From positions 248,001 to 312,000 of the forward strand of contig CANMHT010000003.1 of assembly GCA_947497755.1 (NCBI GenBank): a DNA stretch of 64,000 nucleotides, given 5' to 3'. Shown here one piece after another: positions 1 to 10,517 of this stretch. This stretch comes from an uncultured Polaribacter sp. (GTDB lineage Bacteria; Bacteroidota; Bacteroidia; Flavobacteriales; Flavobacteriaceae). Numbering within the stretch: the first letter of the stretch is position 1; every line of letters begins with the position of its first letter. A model generated the notes under the pieces. That model was given only the letters and a program-made list of their open reading frames with translations. It was not told where the DNA came from and searched no databases. Position numbers and translations under genes: made by a program.

Positions 1-181
1 TATCGTCTTTAAGATATTTTTTTTCAATTGATGTTTTTTCTTCATTAGTTAATGGTGCTACTACCTGAGTTTCAGATACGTTATTTAACCACAAATCCAT
101 CTCACGAACATAAGGTTCGTAAGCCCATAAATTTCCATTACAAATTTTATGTTTTGAATGTGTAATTATTGCAAATTTCAA
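1..181 (-). CDS. N-terminus of a protein truncated by the window edge, probable glycosyltransferase
   Basis: Open minus-strand frame reading (M)KFAIITHSKHKICNGNLWAYEPYVREMDLWLNNVSETQVVAPLTNEEKTSIEKKYLKDD..., probable TTG start at 181 overlapping the upstream TGA stop; not in the ORF track. Confidence 0.6.
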   Translation of the reverse strand, partial: MKFAIITHSKHKICNGNLWAYEPYVREMDLWLNNVSETQVVAPLTNEEKTSIEKKYLKDD

Positions 182-1785
182 TTATCTAAAAATTTTAAAG
201 TATTGTTTAATGTTACCATTACTCTTTTTAATGCGTAAGCTATTCTTGGATCTTCTAAGTTTGTTTTTAAATCATTTATAAAATATTTAGATAAATCTTT
301 ATGCTCATCTACATTAATATTGGCTAATATTTCTTTATCGTATCCTTTTAAAAACTTTCTTCTTTCGGTAAACTTTCTAACAAGCTTATATAAATATTCG
401 TGATAAATTTTATAAAAATCAATTACAATTGGAAGTTTAGAATGAAAAGATCTTCCATCAGAATAGTCAATTTGTAGTTCTTTAGTAAATAATTTCTGGT
501 TAATTTTTCGTAATCTTTCTTTATAAAAATTAGAATAACCAGAACTGCTTAACCCCAATTCTACCGATTTTTTATCTCCTAATAAATAAACTGGATAAAT
601 ATAAAAACTAGCATCAGCCATAGTACTATTTGACCAATTAATCCCTCTATTGATATGATAAAACCAGCCAGCCCATTGCTTTCTTTTTTTAAAGTTATAA
701 TATTGTTTTTGATACTCTAACTCTTTACTTAAATAAGATTTTATTTCCTCTTTGGTAACGGTACGGTTTAATCCAAACATTTCTTTTCTTATATTACCTA
801 ATAAAGCGTGGTCTATTAAGTCTTCGAAAATTGTTTTTAAAAGTCCAGGCTTCTTCCATGCAGTTTTAAATGCATTCTCTATTGTTGGATCTGACCATAA
901 GCCATTATGCAATATCTCATCTTTATTATAAAATTCTTTTAATTGGTTATAGTTTCCTCCTCTATAATAAATTCTTGCATCAGAACATAAAGTATAGGAA
1001 TACTCATCTAAAGAATCTCCTTTTTCAATATAACAATCTAAATCTAATTTATCTGAAATCTTTTTAACAATCTCATCTTCCCCATCAGATCTAGAATAAA
1101 CTGTTGGTTTAATGTTTTCTGCTAATAAAATTCCTAATATGAATCTACTATCTAACCCTCCAGATAAACTTAAACCAGTTTTTACATTTTTAGGCACTAT
1201 TTCTTTATAACGATCTATCAATAAATCATCATTATTTTTCTTTAACTCAAATTTGTCTTCTCTTTTTTGTGTAAACTCCAAAAAATTAAGTGAATGTAGG
1301 TAAGAAATTTTTCTAACTTCTTTAAATAGTGTTAAGTCACCAGGAAAATATCCAACTGCACCTAAAACAGCAACATTAAAAAAATCTGGAATAATTTTTT
1401 CTGATTTACCAATTAATAATTGATAATCTGAAACAGAATTTTTAGAATAATATACGTTAAACTGTTCATTTGGATAAACATTAATGTCTTCTGCTTCTAG
1501 TCTAATCTTACAACTTTGTAATAATGTATTATAACTTTGAGGTAAATTTGAATCATGTATAATAGGCTCTTTACTTAATTCTTCAGAAAAATTAGCTTTT
1601 CCTATAACATATCCATCATTGTATACATGTAAATTATCTGATGGTTTTACTGATGTCCAAAATAATTTATAACCATTAATTAAATTGAATGCATATATTT
1701 TTTCAGTTTTAGAAACCTTAACCAATTCATTTTGATAGTGTTTCAAAGCTTCTTCACTATTTTTATTCTTTGATATAATAAACAT
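178..1785 (-). CDS. Asparagine synthase-like PP-loop protein of the glycan cluster
   Basis: SLSGGLDSRF PP-loop ATP-pyrophosphatase motif; asparagine synthase-like size; lacks an N-terminal catalytic Cys. Confidence 0.75.
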   Translation of the reverse strand: MFIISKNKNSEEALKHYQNELVKVSKTEKIYAFNLINGYKLFWTSVKPSDNLHVYNDGYVIGKANFSEELSKEPIIHDSNLPQSYNTLLQSCKIRLEAEDINVYPNEQFNVYYSKNSVSDYQLLIGKSEKIIPDFFNVAVLGAVGYFPGDLTLFKEVRKISYLHSLNFLEFTQKREDKFELKKNNDDLLIDRYKEIVPKNVKTGLSLSGGLDSRFILGILLAENIKPTVYSRSDGEDEIVKKISDKLDLDCYIEKGDSLDEYSYTLCSDARIYYRGGNYNQLKEFYNKDEILHNGLWSDPTIENAFKTAWKKPGLLKTIFEDLIDHALLGNIRKEMFGLNRTVTKEEIKSYLSKELEYQKQYYNFKKRKQWAGWFYHINRGINWSNSTMADASFYIYPVYLLGDKKSVELGLSSSGYSNFYKERLRKINQKLFTKELQIDYSDGRSFHSKLPIVIDFYKIYHEYLYKLVRKFTERRKFLKGYDKEILANINVDEHKDLSKYFINDLKTNLEDPRIAYALKRVMVTLNNTLKFLDN

Positions 1786-1786
1786 C

Positions 1787-2788
1787 TTAATTTATAATTT
1801 TTGGTTTTTTAAAAAGGAGTATTACCAATCCAAATAACCTCCCACAAGCTTCAAAAAAAGATTCTCTCTTTTTTGATTTTGTAAATACATTACTAAACTT
1901 AATTGCAGTTAGTAATAACATTATACTATACCATTTAAGCTTGTATTTGAATGGCAATTTAGGATATTTGGTTCTCCATACATACCATCCATTTTTTATT
2001 ACCATCCTACCATATTTATATTTATTTGGTCTTCCTCCTTCTTCATGATAATGATAAAGTTTTGCGTCTGTATTTACATATAACTTATATTGTTTTGAAA
2101 CTCTTAAACAATATTCTAAATCTTCATACAATCCATATCCAATAAAATAAGTAGAAAACTTCACTTTATCTACTACTTCTTTTTTAAATGAAGAAACACC
2201 ACCTAAAAAAAAATCTACAAAGTAAGTTTCTTTATTGGGTGGTAAATAAGTAATTGGAAAATCATTAGAATGTTTTGACATAATCGAAGGTCTTTCTTTA
2301 GAAAGCAGTCCAAATTTTTTCCGCAATACATTTCTGCTTCCTAAATTTCGTACATAACCATCTATTTCGTATTCTTCATATCTAGGTTTCTCATTTGGTT
2401 TTAGTTGACGCCAAGAAATTTCATTAATAATATAACCTCCTACTCCGCCTGCATTAGGATAATGAGAATAAGTGCCAATTAAATTTTTAAAATAATTCTC
2501 TGTCAAAACAATATCATCATCTAAAAAACAAACAATATCAATATGAGCTGAAACTTTTTCTATTCCATAATTACGCTGCTTTGTTAAGCCTCTATCTTTG
2601 TCTTCAACTTTAAAATATCTAAGATTCTTAAATGAATTCTGTTCAAATACATGCTTTGTATCTTCATTAGTAGAACCATCAACAATAATAATTTCATCTG
2701 GGTATAAAATCTGCTCATTTACAGATTCTAACAAGGTTAATAAAGCCTTGGGACGCATATATGTACAAACAATTAAACTAAACTTCAT
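1787..2788 (-). CDS. Family 2 glycosyltransferase
   Basis: N-terminal FSLIVCTYMRPKALLTLLESVNEQ and FLDDDI motif. Confidence 0.85.
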   Translation of the reverse strand: MKFSLIVCTYMRPKALLTLLESVNEQILYPDEIIIVDGSTNEDTKHVFEQNSFKNLRYFKVEDKDRGLTKQRNYGIEKVSAHIDIVCFLDDDIVLTENYFKNLIGTYSHYPNAGGVGGYIINEISWRQLKPNEKPRYEEYEIDGYVRNLGSRNVLRKKFGLLSKERPSIMSKHSNDFPITYLPPNKETYFVDFFLGGVSSFKKEVVDKVKFSTYFIGYGLYEDLEYCLRVSKQYKLYVNTDAKLYHYHEEGGRPNKYKYGRMVIKNGWYVWRTKYPKLPFKYKLKWYSIMLLLTAIKFSNVFTKSKKRESFFEACGRLFGLVILLFKKPKIIN

Positions 2789-4178
2789 TCTTGTCTAATA
2801 AATAGTTCCACATTCTTTCATTTGTTCTCTTAATAGGCAATAATGTTATCCTATCAATCCATTTTTTTCTGCCATCAGCTGTTTTTTCTGGGTTATTTAA
2901 CGCCTGATTTATGACGGCAAACATTTCATCTTGATTATTTATCCAGAAAACTGGATCTATTTCTTTAATCATCTTAAAATGAATAAAGTTGTATGTTCTT
3001 TTAACAGTCCAGTTATATTCACTTTTCACATCATAATTAATATAACAAGAAGGCACATTTAACAAAGCTGCATCTAGAGCCATAGTAGACCCCATATTTA
3101 CAATAATTTCTGAATGTAAAATAGTGTTTACGAGTAATAGTAAATCTTTTTTACTTGGTCCACCTTTATTCCATACAAAAGTTTCACTTCCAAACCAATC
3201 AGGCTTTAATTCAGTTACTATTGCTTTATAATCTTCCAAAACCTTGTCAAAACCATCATTTCTATCTATAGGATTAGGGCGAAAAACAATATTATAAACA
3301 GTACTAGAAATAGTATTTAATTTTAATACAACTTCGCATAAATCTTTTAAATATCTAGGATCGTTGGGTGAGGTTGTTTTATCATTTCCAGAGAAAAGAA
3401 TGTATTTTTTATTTACATCTAAACTAAACTTTGATAAAAATTCTTCTCTAGTAAGCCTATAATCATCACTAAAATAAGAAACAAATTGTGGTGTTCCTGT
3501 TACTTTTATACTGTCAGCATTTATAAAAGGGTAATGAGTTTCCATCTCATTTTTCATATAATTACTCCAAACAAAATACTGATCTGCTTTCACTAATTGA
3601 ACACCCTTAGGAATATTATCCCAAGAATGAATAAAACATACAGTTCTTATTCCTAAATCTCTAGCTGCTAACATTGGAGCTACAGCATTACTTGCGCGCT
3701 GATGTGTACAAAAAACAACAGTAGGATTGTGCTTTTTTAATTGTTTTACACACTCTTTATAATAATCAGTCTTTCTTGTTTCTTTATAAAAAGGAATATC
3801 TAGTTTTTCTATACCTTTTTCAGTCGCATAAAATTTAGCTATAGAACTTGTGATGCTATTTTTAAACTTTACTTTAATTGATTTTGAATCATTGATCCCA
3901 ATTAAATAAGAAAGATAGTTTTTATTCTTAAACTTCTTAGTATTGTAAAACAGTTCTGCTTTGTTTTTAATTTTTTGTATAAAATTTAATTTGCCGTTAT
4001 AAGCGTATTCAGGAAGTTTTATATAATCATTATCTATATCGTATTCATTAATATAATCTTGATCTGACCAAAATGTTATTTTGGCCTTATCTTGATTTAA
4101 AAAACCAGATAAAATAAAGTTTTTTGCACTATATCCTGATTGTACTAGTAAGAAAATATGTTCTTTAGTATTACCCAT
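2778..4178 (-). CDS. GT-B-like glycosyltransferase / glycan-cluster protein
   Basis: VFCTHQRASNAVAPMLAARDLGIRTVCFIHSWDN and a C-terminal GT-B-like region; position in cluster. Confidence 0.55.
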   Translation of the reverse strand: MGNTKEHIFLLVQSGYSAKNFILSGFLNQDKAKITFWSDQDYINEYDIDNDYIKLPEYAYNGKLNFIQKIKNKAELFYNTKKFKNKNYLSYLIGINDSKSIKVKFKNSITSSIAKFYATEKGIEKLDIPFYKETRKTDYYKECVKQLKKHNPTVVFCTHQRASNAVAPMLAARDLGIRTVCFIHSWDNIPKGVQLVKADQYFVWSNYMKNEMETHYPFINADSIKVTGTPQFVSYFSDDYRLTREEFLSKFSLDVNKKYILFSGNDKTTSPNDPRYLKDLCEVVLKLNTISSTVYNIVFRPNPIDRNDGFDKVLEDYKAIVTELKPDWFGSETFVWNKGGPSKKDLLLLVNTILHSEIIVNMGSTMALDAALLNVPSCYINYDVKSEYNWTVKRTYNFIHFKMIKEIDPVFWINNQDEMFAVINQALNNPEKTADGRKKWIDRITLLPIKRTNERMWNYLLDKNEV

Positions 4179-4179
4179 T

Positions 4180-5631
4180 CTATTTCAAAGTATAAAAACC
4201 TACTCCATTTATTGTTTCACTTAAAGTATAGTTTTCTTCTACAAAAGAAAAATATTCTTTTAAATTTTCTTTTTGAAAATCATCTATATTATTCTTATTC
4301 GATTTATCTAAAAATAATAAAGACGGAGTCTTTATATCTACGATAACTTCTGGTTTTGTATTTACTACTTGATTGGTAAAGTCTATTATTAATTCTTTTG
4401 TTATCGGACTTGGTAACTTAAAATTTGTTTGGTAAAAATTCTTAACAGGAGCATTTTTTTTAGTTAAGTTATAAACTGTACATTCATTACCCCAAACTAA
4501 AATTGATGCATTTTTATATTTAGTATTTAAATAATCTGCTACTAATTCATTTTTGTTTTTACTTTTACTTATTATCTTTTTATAACTAGAAAGAGTATTA
4601 AAAATTGGTACTTGAAAAAATAAATACATGGCTACAAAAGCAATGATTACTTGCTTTTCTCTTTTTATCTGCTCCACTTTAAAATAATCTAAAATATAAA
4701 CAACAGATAAAATTATAATTGGTACCCACATCATATAATAATGAGAAAACATTTTACCAGACATATTACCTAAATACAACTCTAAAGGAATCCATAAAAA
4801 TAACAATAGATTAATAAAGTCTATTCTCTTTTTATATATTGACACAAAAGAAATTACCAAGCTAAAAATCATCAATAACGATACTTCGTACAATCTTAAA
4901 CTTTTAATTACAACAATTAAAGTTTGTAGCATTCCTTTTTTACTATAAGAAAAATTATAAGTAAATGCTGCTTTGTAAAATTCTTCGAAACTGTTAGTAT
5001 ATGTAAAATACATAGCTAATAATCCACAAATAATTATTGCACCTATACCCATTTGAATAATTGGTTGTAACAGCTTTTTTAAAGATTTTTCTTTTATTAA
5101 ATTTTGCAATAACAGAGCAAAAAATAAAGCTATCCAAAAAGTTATTAGGTTTGCTCTTATTGTAAAGTTAATTACAAATAACGCTCCTACAATAATCCAA
5201 TCTAGATTACTTTTCTGATTTTTCAGAACCTTTGATAAGGCTATTAGAACAAATATCACTCCGTATTCTTCTGTTAAATTACCTCCATCAAAAAAGTATC
5301 TTAATGTAAGTAACCCAAATGCAACTGCTATAAATGAAAGTTTTTCTGAATACCTTAAAATTAATGATTTATAAATACTTATAAAAGAATAAGTAATTAA
5401 TACAATCTCTAAAATTCGAATACCTATAAAGCTTTTAAACCCTATCAAATACCCAAAAGCATTAATAAAATATAAAGATATCCCTTTATGATCCCAACCA
5501 TCAATGTAAGGTATTTTATTTTCAAAAAACAAACTTCCCATATAAGCATAGACCGAGGCATCTCTAGAGAAAACTGAAAATAAAATTGGTAAAAAAAACA
5601 AAAGCACAAGTGCTACAATATATTTCTTCAT
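4180..5631 (-). CDS. Multi-pass GT-C (family 39-like) glycosyltransferase
   Basis: Many TM segments; RDASVYAYMGSLFFENKIPYIDGWDHKG resembles the GT39/ArnT-like first-loop motif. Confidence 0.6.
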   Translation of the reverse strand: MKKYIVALVLLFFLPILFSVFSRDASVYAYMGSLFFENKIPYIDGWDHKGISLYFINAFGYLIGFKSFIGIRILEIVLITYSFISIYKSLILRYSEKLSFIAVAFGLLTLRYFFDGGNLTEEYGVIFVLIALSKVLKNQKSNLDWIIVGALFVINFTIRANLITFWIALFFALLLQNLIKEKSLKKLLQPIIQMGIGAIIICGLLAMYFTYTNSFEEFYKAAFTYNFSYSKKGMLQTLIVVIKSLRLYEVSLLMIFSLVISFVSIYKKRIDFINLLLFLWIPLELYLGNMSGKMFSHYYMMWVPIIILSVVYILDYFKVEQIKREKQVIIAFVAMYLFFQVPIFNTLSSYKKIISKSKNKNELVADYLNTKYKNASILVWGNECTVYNLTKKNAPVKNFYQTNFKLPSPITKELIIDFTNQVVNTKPEVIVDIKTPSLLFLDKSNKNNIDDFQKENLKEYFSFVEENYTLSETINGVGFYTLK

Positions 5632-5758
5632 CTGCTAAATTTTTAAGTTTACTGAACTTCAAGAATTAAAAATCTCTTTACATTCATAAACTTCTTCACT
5701 AAGTTTAATCACTCTTTGCTTATAACTTAGAATGATAAAAAACGTTATATCTTTTTAA

Positions 5759-6463
5759 TTATTTAAATCTATAAAAAATAGTTTGTTTAAATGATTTAAA
5801 TGCTGCTTTAAACAATTTCCATTTTTTTATAGAAACTTCACCTGTTTCTCTATTATAGTGCGTAACATCAAATTGTTTTATTCTCATTTTTTTTGAACAC
5901 GCAATCCCAGAAACTATCAAATTAGGAGCAAAAGTATCATTAGGTATCTTATTCAAATGATTTTTAAATGAAGATACTCTTATCAATCTATAAGGAGCAT
6001 TAACATCTAGAATTCCTGAACCATAGAATAAACTCACAACAATTCTAGAAATTTGTGTGGTAATAATTCTAGCTAATGGGCTAACTCTATTAATTCTTTT
6101 TCCAATTAAAAAATCATACTCATATCTAGCATTCCAAAATTTATCAAAGTCTTCTGCTTTTAATTCATTATCAGAATCTACTTGAAATAACCAATCAGCA
6201 TCAATATTATCTTTATAACCTTTTAATATTGTTGGTCCGTGCCCAGAATTTGGTTTATCTACTACTACCAAGTTTTTATTATTTTCAGCTAAACTGTGTA
6301 AAATACTAGAGGTATTATCTTTGGAACCATCATTGTAGGTATAAATTTTAAATTCTATACCCAAAGAAGTTAGCTTATTTGTCCAGTCTTCAATCACTAA
6401 ACCAATTGCACCTTCCTCATTGTAAACAGGAATTATTAATTTTAATGTATCGTTATTTTTCAT
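5759..6463 (-). CDS. Family 2 glycosyltransferase (polyprenyl-phosphate-sugar synthase-like)
   Basis: KLIIPVYNEEGAIGLVIEDW, YNDGSKDNT, FQVDSDNE. Confidence 0.85.
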   Translation of the reverse strand: MKNNDTLKLIIPVYNEEGAIGLVIEDWTNKLTSLGIEFKIYTYNDGSKDNTSSILHSLAENNKNLVVVDKPNSGHGPTILKGYKDNIDADWLFQVDSDNELKAEDFDKFWNARYEYDFLIGKRINRVSPLARIITTQISRIVVSLFYGSGILDVNAPYRLIRVSSFKNHLNKIPNDTFAPNLIVSGIACSKKMRIKQFDVTHYNRETGEVSIKKWKLFKAAFKSFKQTIFYRFK

Positions 6464-7603
6464 TTATAGGGGTTTCTTAATCTCTGTCTCAAAAATTTGT
6501 AATGCTCTTTCTATTGTATGGTGCATATCATAATATTTATAGTCTCCTAATCTACCACCAACAATTATATTTTCTTGAGCATTTACTTCATCCATATATT
6601 TGTTAAAAATCTCTTGATTTCTCTTTCCTCCAATTGGATAATATGGATCATCTCTTTCATCTTTTTTTGAAAACTCTTTAATAATTAGAGTTTTATCAAT
6701 TTTATGTTCTCTTTCTGGGTGCAAATGATGTGGCTCATGAATTCTTGTATAAGGAACATTTGTTTCTGCATAATTCATAACAGAAGTCCCTTGATAATCA
6801 TTTACATTAATTACCTCTTCTTCAAATTCTAAAGTTCTCCACTCTAAATCTCCATGCTTATAATTAAAAAGTTTATCTATAGGTCCACTATAAATAATTT
6901 TTGTAGTTGTAGGAATTGTATCTTTTATTTCAAAAAAATCTGTATTTAAATGAACATCAATATTAGAATGGTCTAACATTTTATTAAAAATATTAGTAAA
7001 ACCATCTAATGGAATTCCTTGATATTTATCAAAAAAATAACTCTCATTATAATTGGTTCTAAATGGCAACCTCTTCAAAATATGTGCTGGTATATCCTTT
7101 GGATCTTTTTCCCACTGTTTTTGTGTATACCCTTTTAAAAAGGCTTCATAAAGAGGTCTTCCGACAAAATTAATTGCTTGTTCTTCAAAATTAGCTGGAG
7201 TTTCATAATGCTCTTTGGCTTTTTCTTTTTCTAAAAAGGCCTCTACTTCAAAAGGTTTTAGATTTACATTGTAAAAACTGTTGATAGTTTCTAAATTTAT
7301 TGGCATTTGATATACCTTACCTTTATACTCCGTTAATACTTGATGATAGTATACATTAAACTCTGTAAATTTGGTAATATACTCCCAAACCTTTTCGTTT
7401 GATGTATGAAAAATATGAGTTCCGTATTTATGATATTCTATTCCTGTTTCTTGATGAACTTCTGAGTAACAATTTCCTCCAACATGATTTCTTCGTTCAA
7501 TTACTGCTACTTTTTTATTTAATTGGCTTGCTATTCTTTCTGCAATAACACTTCCAAAGAAACCTGCACCAACTACTATATAGTCGTATTTTGTATAATC
7601 CAT
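6464..7603 (-). CDS. glf: UDP-galactopyranose mutase
   Basis: YDYIVVGAGFFGSVIAERIA FAD motif, RRNHVGGNCY, YHKYGTHIFHT; ORF track start is 7618 but ATG at 7603 (MDYTKYDYIVV) removes overlap with the upstream stop. Confidence 0.93.
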   Translation of the reverse strand: MDYTKYDYIVVGAGFFGSVIAERIASQLNKKVAVIERRNHVGGNCYSEVHQETGIEYHKYGTHIFHTSNEKVWEYITKFTEFNVYYHQVLTEYKGKVYQMPINLETINSFYNVNLKPFEVEAFLEKEKAKEHYETPANFEEQAINFVGRPLYEAFLKGYTQKQWEKDPKDIPAHILKRLPFRTNYNESYFFDKYQGIPLDGFTNIFNKMLDHSNIDVHLNTDFFEIKDTIPTTTKIIYSGPIDKLFNYKHGDLEWRTLEFEEEVINVNDYQGTSVMNYAETNVPYTRIHEPHHLHPEREHKIDKTLIIKEFSKKDERDDPYYPIGGKRNQEIFNKYMDEVNAQENIIVGGRLGDYKYYDMHHTIERALQIFETEIKKPL

Positions 7604-7604
7604 T

Positions 7605-8735
7605 TTATGTAATGTCAATAAACTGTTTTTGTTTTGATATTTTCCATATTTCTTTACTCTTTAAAGAGTTTAAGAAAAGTGAAGCTGAATCTCCAACTCC
7701 AAAAGATGTATTATCTTTTTCAATTTTTGTTAAGTCTAACTTTAAAGCTTTAGAAATTTCTTCTACTGAATAACCAATATTTACAATTTGATTATGCAGT
7801 GCTCTATTATTTTGTCTACTACCAATATTAATTGTACCCACGCCATAATAAGGAGCTTCTCTAATACCCGCACTAGAATTACCAATAATAAAATCACTGT
7901 TTTTTAATAGAGTTAAAAAATATTCAAACCTAATAGAAGGGAAAACTCTAAATCTTTCGTTTCCTAAAAACCTTTTATAAGCTTTTAGAATAGCTTTAGA
8001 ACCTAAATCATTATTTGGGTAAATTACTACATAGTTTTTGTTGTCTGCTAATAAAGCATCAACAAATTGATTGGCATAATCTTCTATCTGATTAAATTCT
8101 GTAGTAACAGGATGAAACATCACTACAGCAAAAGATTCGAAGCTAATCTCATAGTATTTTTTTACCTCATCAATTGTCGGTAAACTTTTAGAAAACATTA
8201 TGTCTACATCTGGTGAACCAATAACTTTTACAGAGTTCTCTATTTCTCCTAATTGAATGATTCTTCTTTTAGCATCTTCATTGGCTACAAAATGAATATG
8301 ACTCATTTTACTTACAGAATGACGAATTAATTCATCAATAGTTCCAGAAATTTCTCCTCCTTCAATATGAGCTACTAAAATATTATTTAAGGAACCTACA
8401 ATTGCACCAGCTAGAGCTTCTACTCGATCTCCGTGTACAACAATTAAATCTGGATTAACCTCTTTAATATAAGCAGAAAAACCTTCAATAGTTTTCGCTA
8501 AGGTTAAATCCATAGTAGTTTCTGAAGTATGATTTGAATAACTATAAATATTAGAAAAATTACATCTTTCTATTTCAATTAAAGTCATTCCATATTCAGG
8601 CATTAGATGCATCCCGGTTACAAAAACATGTGGTTCAAAATTATCATCTTCTTCTAAAACTTGAATCAATGATTTTATTTTTCCAAAATCAGCTCTTGTT
8701 CCCGATAAAAAAACAACCTTTCTAATATCCATCAA
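7605..8735 (-). CDS. legG: UDP-GlcNAc / UDP-diNAcBac 2-epimerase, hydrolysing (NeuC/LegG)
   Basis: [48 protein letters not shown]. Confidence 0.88.
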   Translation of the reverse strand: MMDIRKVVFLSGTRADFGKIKSLIQVLEEDDNFEPHVFVTGMHLMPEYGMTLIEIERCNFSNIYSYSNHTSETTMDLTLAKTIEGFSAYIKEVNPDLIVVHGDRVEALAGAIVGSLNNILVAHIEGGEISGTIDELIRHSVSKMSHIHFVANEDAKRRIIQLGEIENSVKVIGSPDVDIMFSKSLPTIDEVKKYYEISFESFAVVMFHPVTTEFNQIEDYANQFVDALLADNKNYVVIYPNNDLGSKAILKAYKRFLGNERFRVFPSIRFEYFLTLLKNSDFIIGNSSAGIREAPYYGVGTINIGSRQNNRALHNQIVNIGYSVEEISKALKLDLTKIEKDNTSFGVGDSASLFLNSLKSKEIWKISKQKQFIDIT

Positions 8736-9768
8736 TGTCTGTAAACTTTAATTGCTCGTCTTTTTCAATATCTTTCGTAGCTTTTTTTCCAATAATATCG
8801 TTAAATTGTTCAGCTAAAATCTCTCCACTTCCAGGTCTTTTTACCCAAATATTTTCAGCACTAAACACATCTCCTGCTTTTATATCTTTAATTGTACAAA
8901 CTGTAGCAAAAGCAAAATCAATGGTTACTTGTTCTTCTTTTGCAGCTTCTTTAGTACCTCCTCTCATTTTCCACATTAAAGCAGAACCATCAATTAATTC
9001 TTTACAAGCATTTTCATCCATTGAACAAATAATATCTGGTCCTTTACGATTCATATGATCTGTAAAATGACGTTCTAATATACTTGCACCTAAAGCTACC
9101 GCTCCTAAACATGCATGGTTAGTTACTGTATGATCTGATAAACCAAAAACTTTATTAGGAAAAGCCTCATTCAATGCCGTCATTGCTCCAAATCGAACCA
9201 ATTCAGGAGGAGTTGGATATAAATTTGTTGTATGTAATAAGGCTAATGGAGTATTATACTTTTCAAAAATGGCAACTGCTTTAGAAACACTTTCAATAGT
9301 ATTCATCCCAGTACTTAAAATTACTGGTTTATTAAATTTAGCTATATGCTCTAATAAAGGGTAATTATTACATTCTCCTGATCCAATTTTATAAGCAGGA
9401 ACATTCATTTTTTCTAACCTATTTGCTGCCGCTCTAGAAAATGGAGTTGAAATAAATATCATCCCTTTACTTTCTACATATTCTTTTAGCGAGATTTCAT
9501 CTTCCTCATTTAAAGAACATCTTTCCATTATTTCATAAATAGAAACATCTGCATTACCTGGTATCACTTTCTTTGCAGCCTTACTCATTTCATCTTCTAC
9601 AATATGAGTTTGGTGCTTCACAACTTCCACACCAGCTCTTTTTGCTGCATCAACCATTTCAAACGCAGTTTTTAAACTACCCTCATGATTTATTCCAATC
9701 TCTGCAATTACCAATGGAGGATAATCTAAACCAATTTTTCTATTTGCTATTTCGATATAGGGGCTCAT
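8722..9768 (-). CDS. legI: Nonulosonic acid synthase (NeuB/LegI) with C-terminal SAF domain
   Basis: [48 protein letters not shown]-like tail. Confidence 0.92.
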   Translation of the reverse strand: MSPYIEIANRKIGLDYPPLVIAEIGINHEGSLKTAFEMVDAAKRAGVEVVKHQTHIVEDEMSKAAKKVIPGNADVSIYEIMERCSLNEEDEISLKEYVESKGMIFISTPFSRAAANRLEKMNVPAYKIGSGECNNYPLLEHIAKFNKPVILSTGMNTIESVSKAVAIFEKYNTPLALLHTTNLYPTPPELVRFGAMTALNEAFPNKVFGLSDHTVTNHACLGAVALGASILERHFTDHMNRKGPDIICSMDENACKELIDGSALMWKMRGGTKEAAKEEQVTIDFAFATVCTIKDIKAGDVFSAENIWVKRPGSGEILAEQFNDIIGKKATKDIEKDEQLKFTDIDGY

Positions 9769-9779
9769 AAATAGTATGA

Positions 9780-10451
9780 TTATTGTTTATTGTATTTATT
9801 GTAATAATATTCTGCTAGTTCAAAATCTTCTTCTTCGTCAATATCTATTCTAGCAAGAAAATTTCTCTCAATATAGGGGTAATTTTTCTCTCCAATGATT
9901 TCCCCTTTTTTTACCAATGCCACTTTTGATATATAAAGTAATCCATTTTCATAATACAGTGGTTCTAAATCTTGACTTCTTTGTCCGAAATGATAATTAT
10001 AAGGAATGAATTTATCATTAGAGATTTTCCCAAACTTTTGACGATTTTCTGATACAGTAATTAAACTATCATAATTATGATCATTATAAATTTTAAATGC
10101 TTTTGTTAGCAAATTCTTTTCCCTAAATGGGTTTGTTGCTTGCAACAATATTACATTATCAAAAGTACCGTCTATTGTATCAATAACATGCTTTAATACA
10201 TCTTTAGTTGGGGTTGTATCTAAAGCTAATTCTTTTGGTCTATCGATTACCTTTACTCCATGTTCTTTTGCAATTCTTTTTATAGTTTCATCTTCTGTAG
10301 AAACAACTATTTCATGACACAATTTAGAATTGTTTTTTGCATAATTAACACTATGTATAAACAAAGGAATACCACCTAAAGGTTTAATGTTTTTTTGTGG
10401 TAATCTTTTAGAATTTCCACGTACTGGTATTATAACAATATTTCTTGACAT
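9780..10451 (-). CDS. legF: CMP-nonulosonate cytidylyltransferase (NeuA/LegF)
   Basis: [38 protein letters not shown]. Confidence 0.9.
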   Translation of the reverse strand: MSRNIVIIPVRGNSKRLPQKNIKPLGGIPLFIHSVNYAKNNSKLCHEIVVSTEDETIKRIAKEHGVKVIDRPKELALDTTPTKDVLKHVIDTIDGTFDNVILLQATNPFREKNLLTKAFKIYNDHNYDSLITVSENRQKFGKISNDKFIPYNYHFGQRSQDLEPLYYENGLLYISKVALVKKGEIIGEKNYPYIERNFLARIDIDEEEDFELAEYYYNKYNKQ

Positions 10452-10517
10452 TGCTGTTTAACGATAGAATTTTGAGGGACTCAAATTTATAATAATAATT
10501 CCATTTTTACTCATATT

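Noticed and set aside
5632-5758. 127-bp gap in the glycan operon as a small gene or RNA
   Set aside because: Only very short frames and no convincing hairpin or terminator; probably an intercistronic spacer.
8735-9058. 107-aa plus-strand ORF antisense to legI
   Set aside because: Lies entirely within a strongly supported CDS on the other strand; no recognisable motif. Same reasoning applied to other track ORFs antisense to confident genes (e.g. 13974-14288, 18990-19328, 25086-25400, 34793-35107, 47429-47779).
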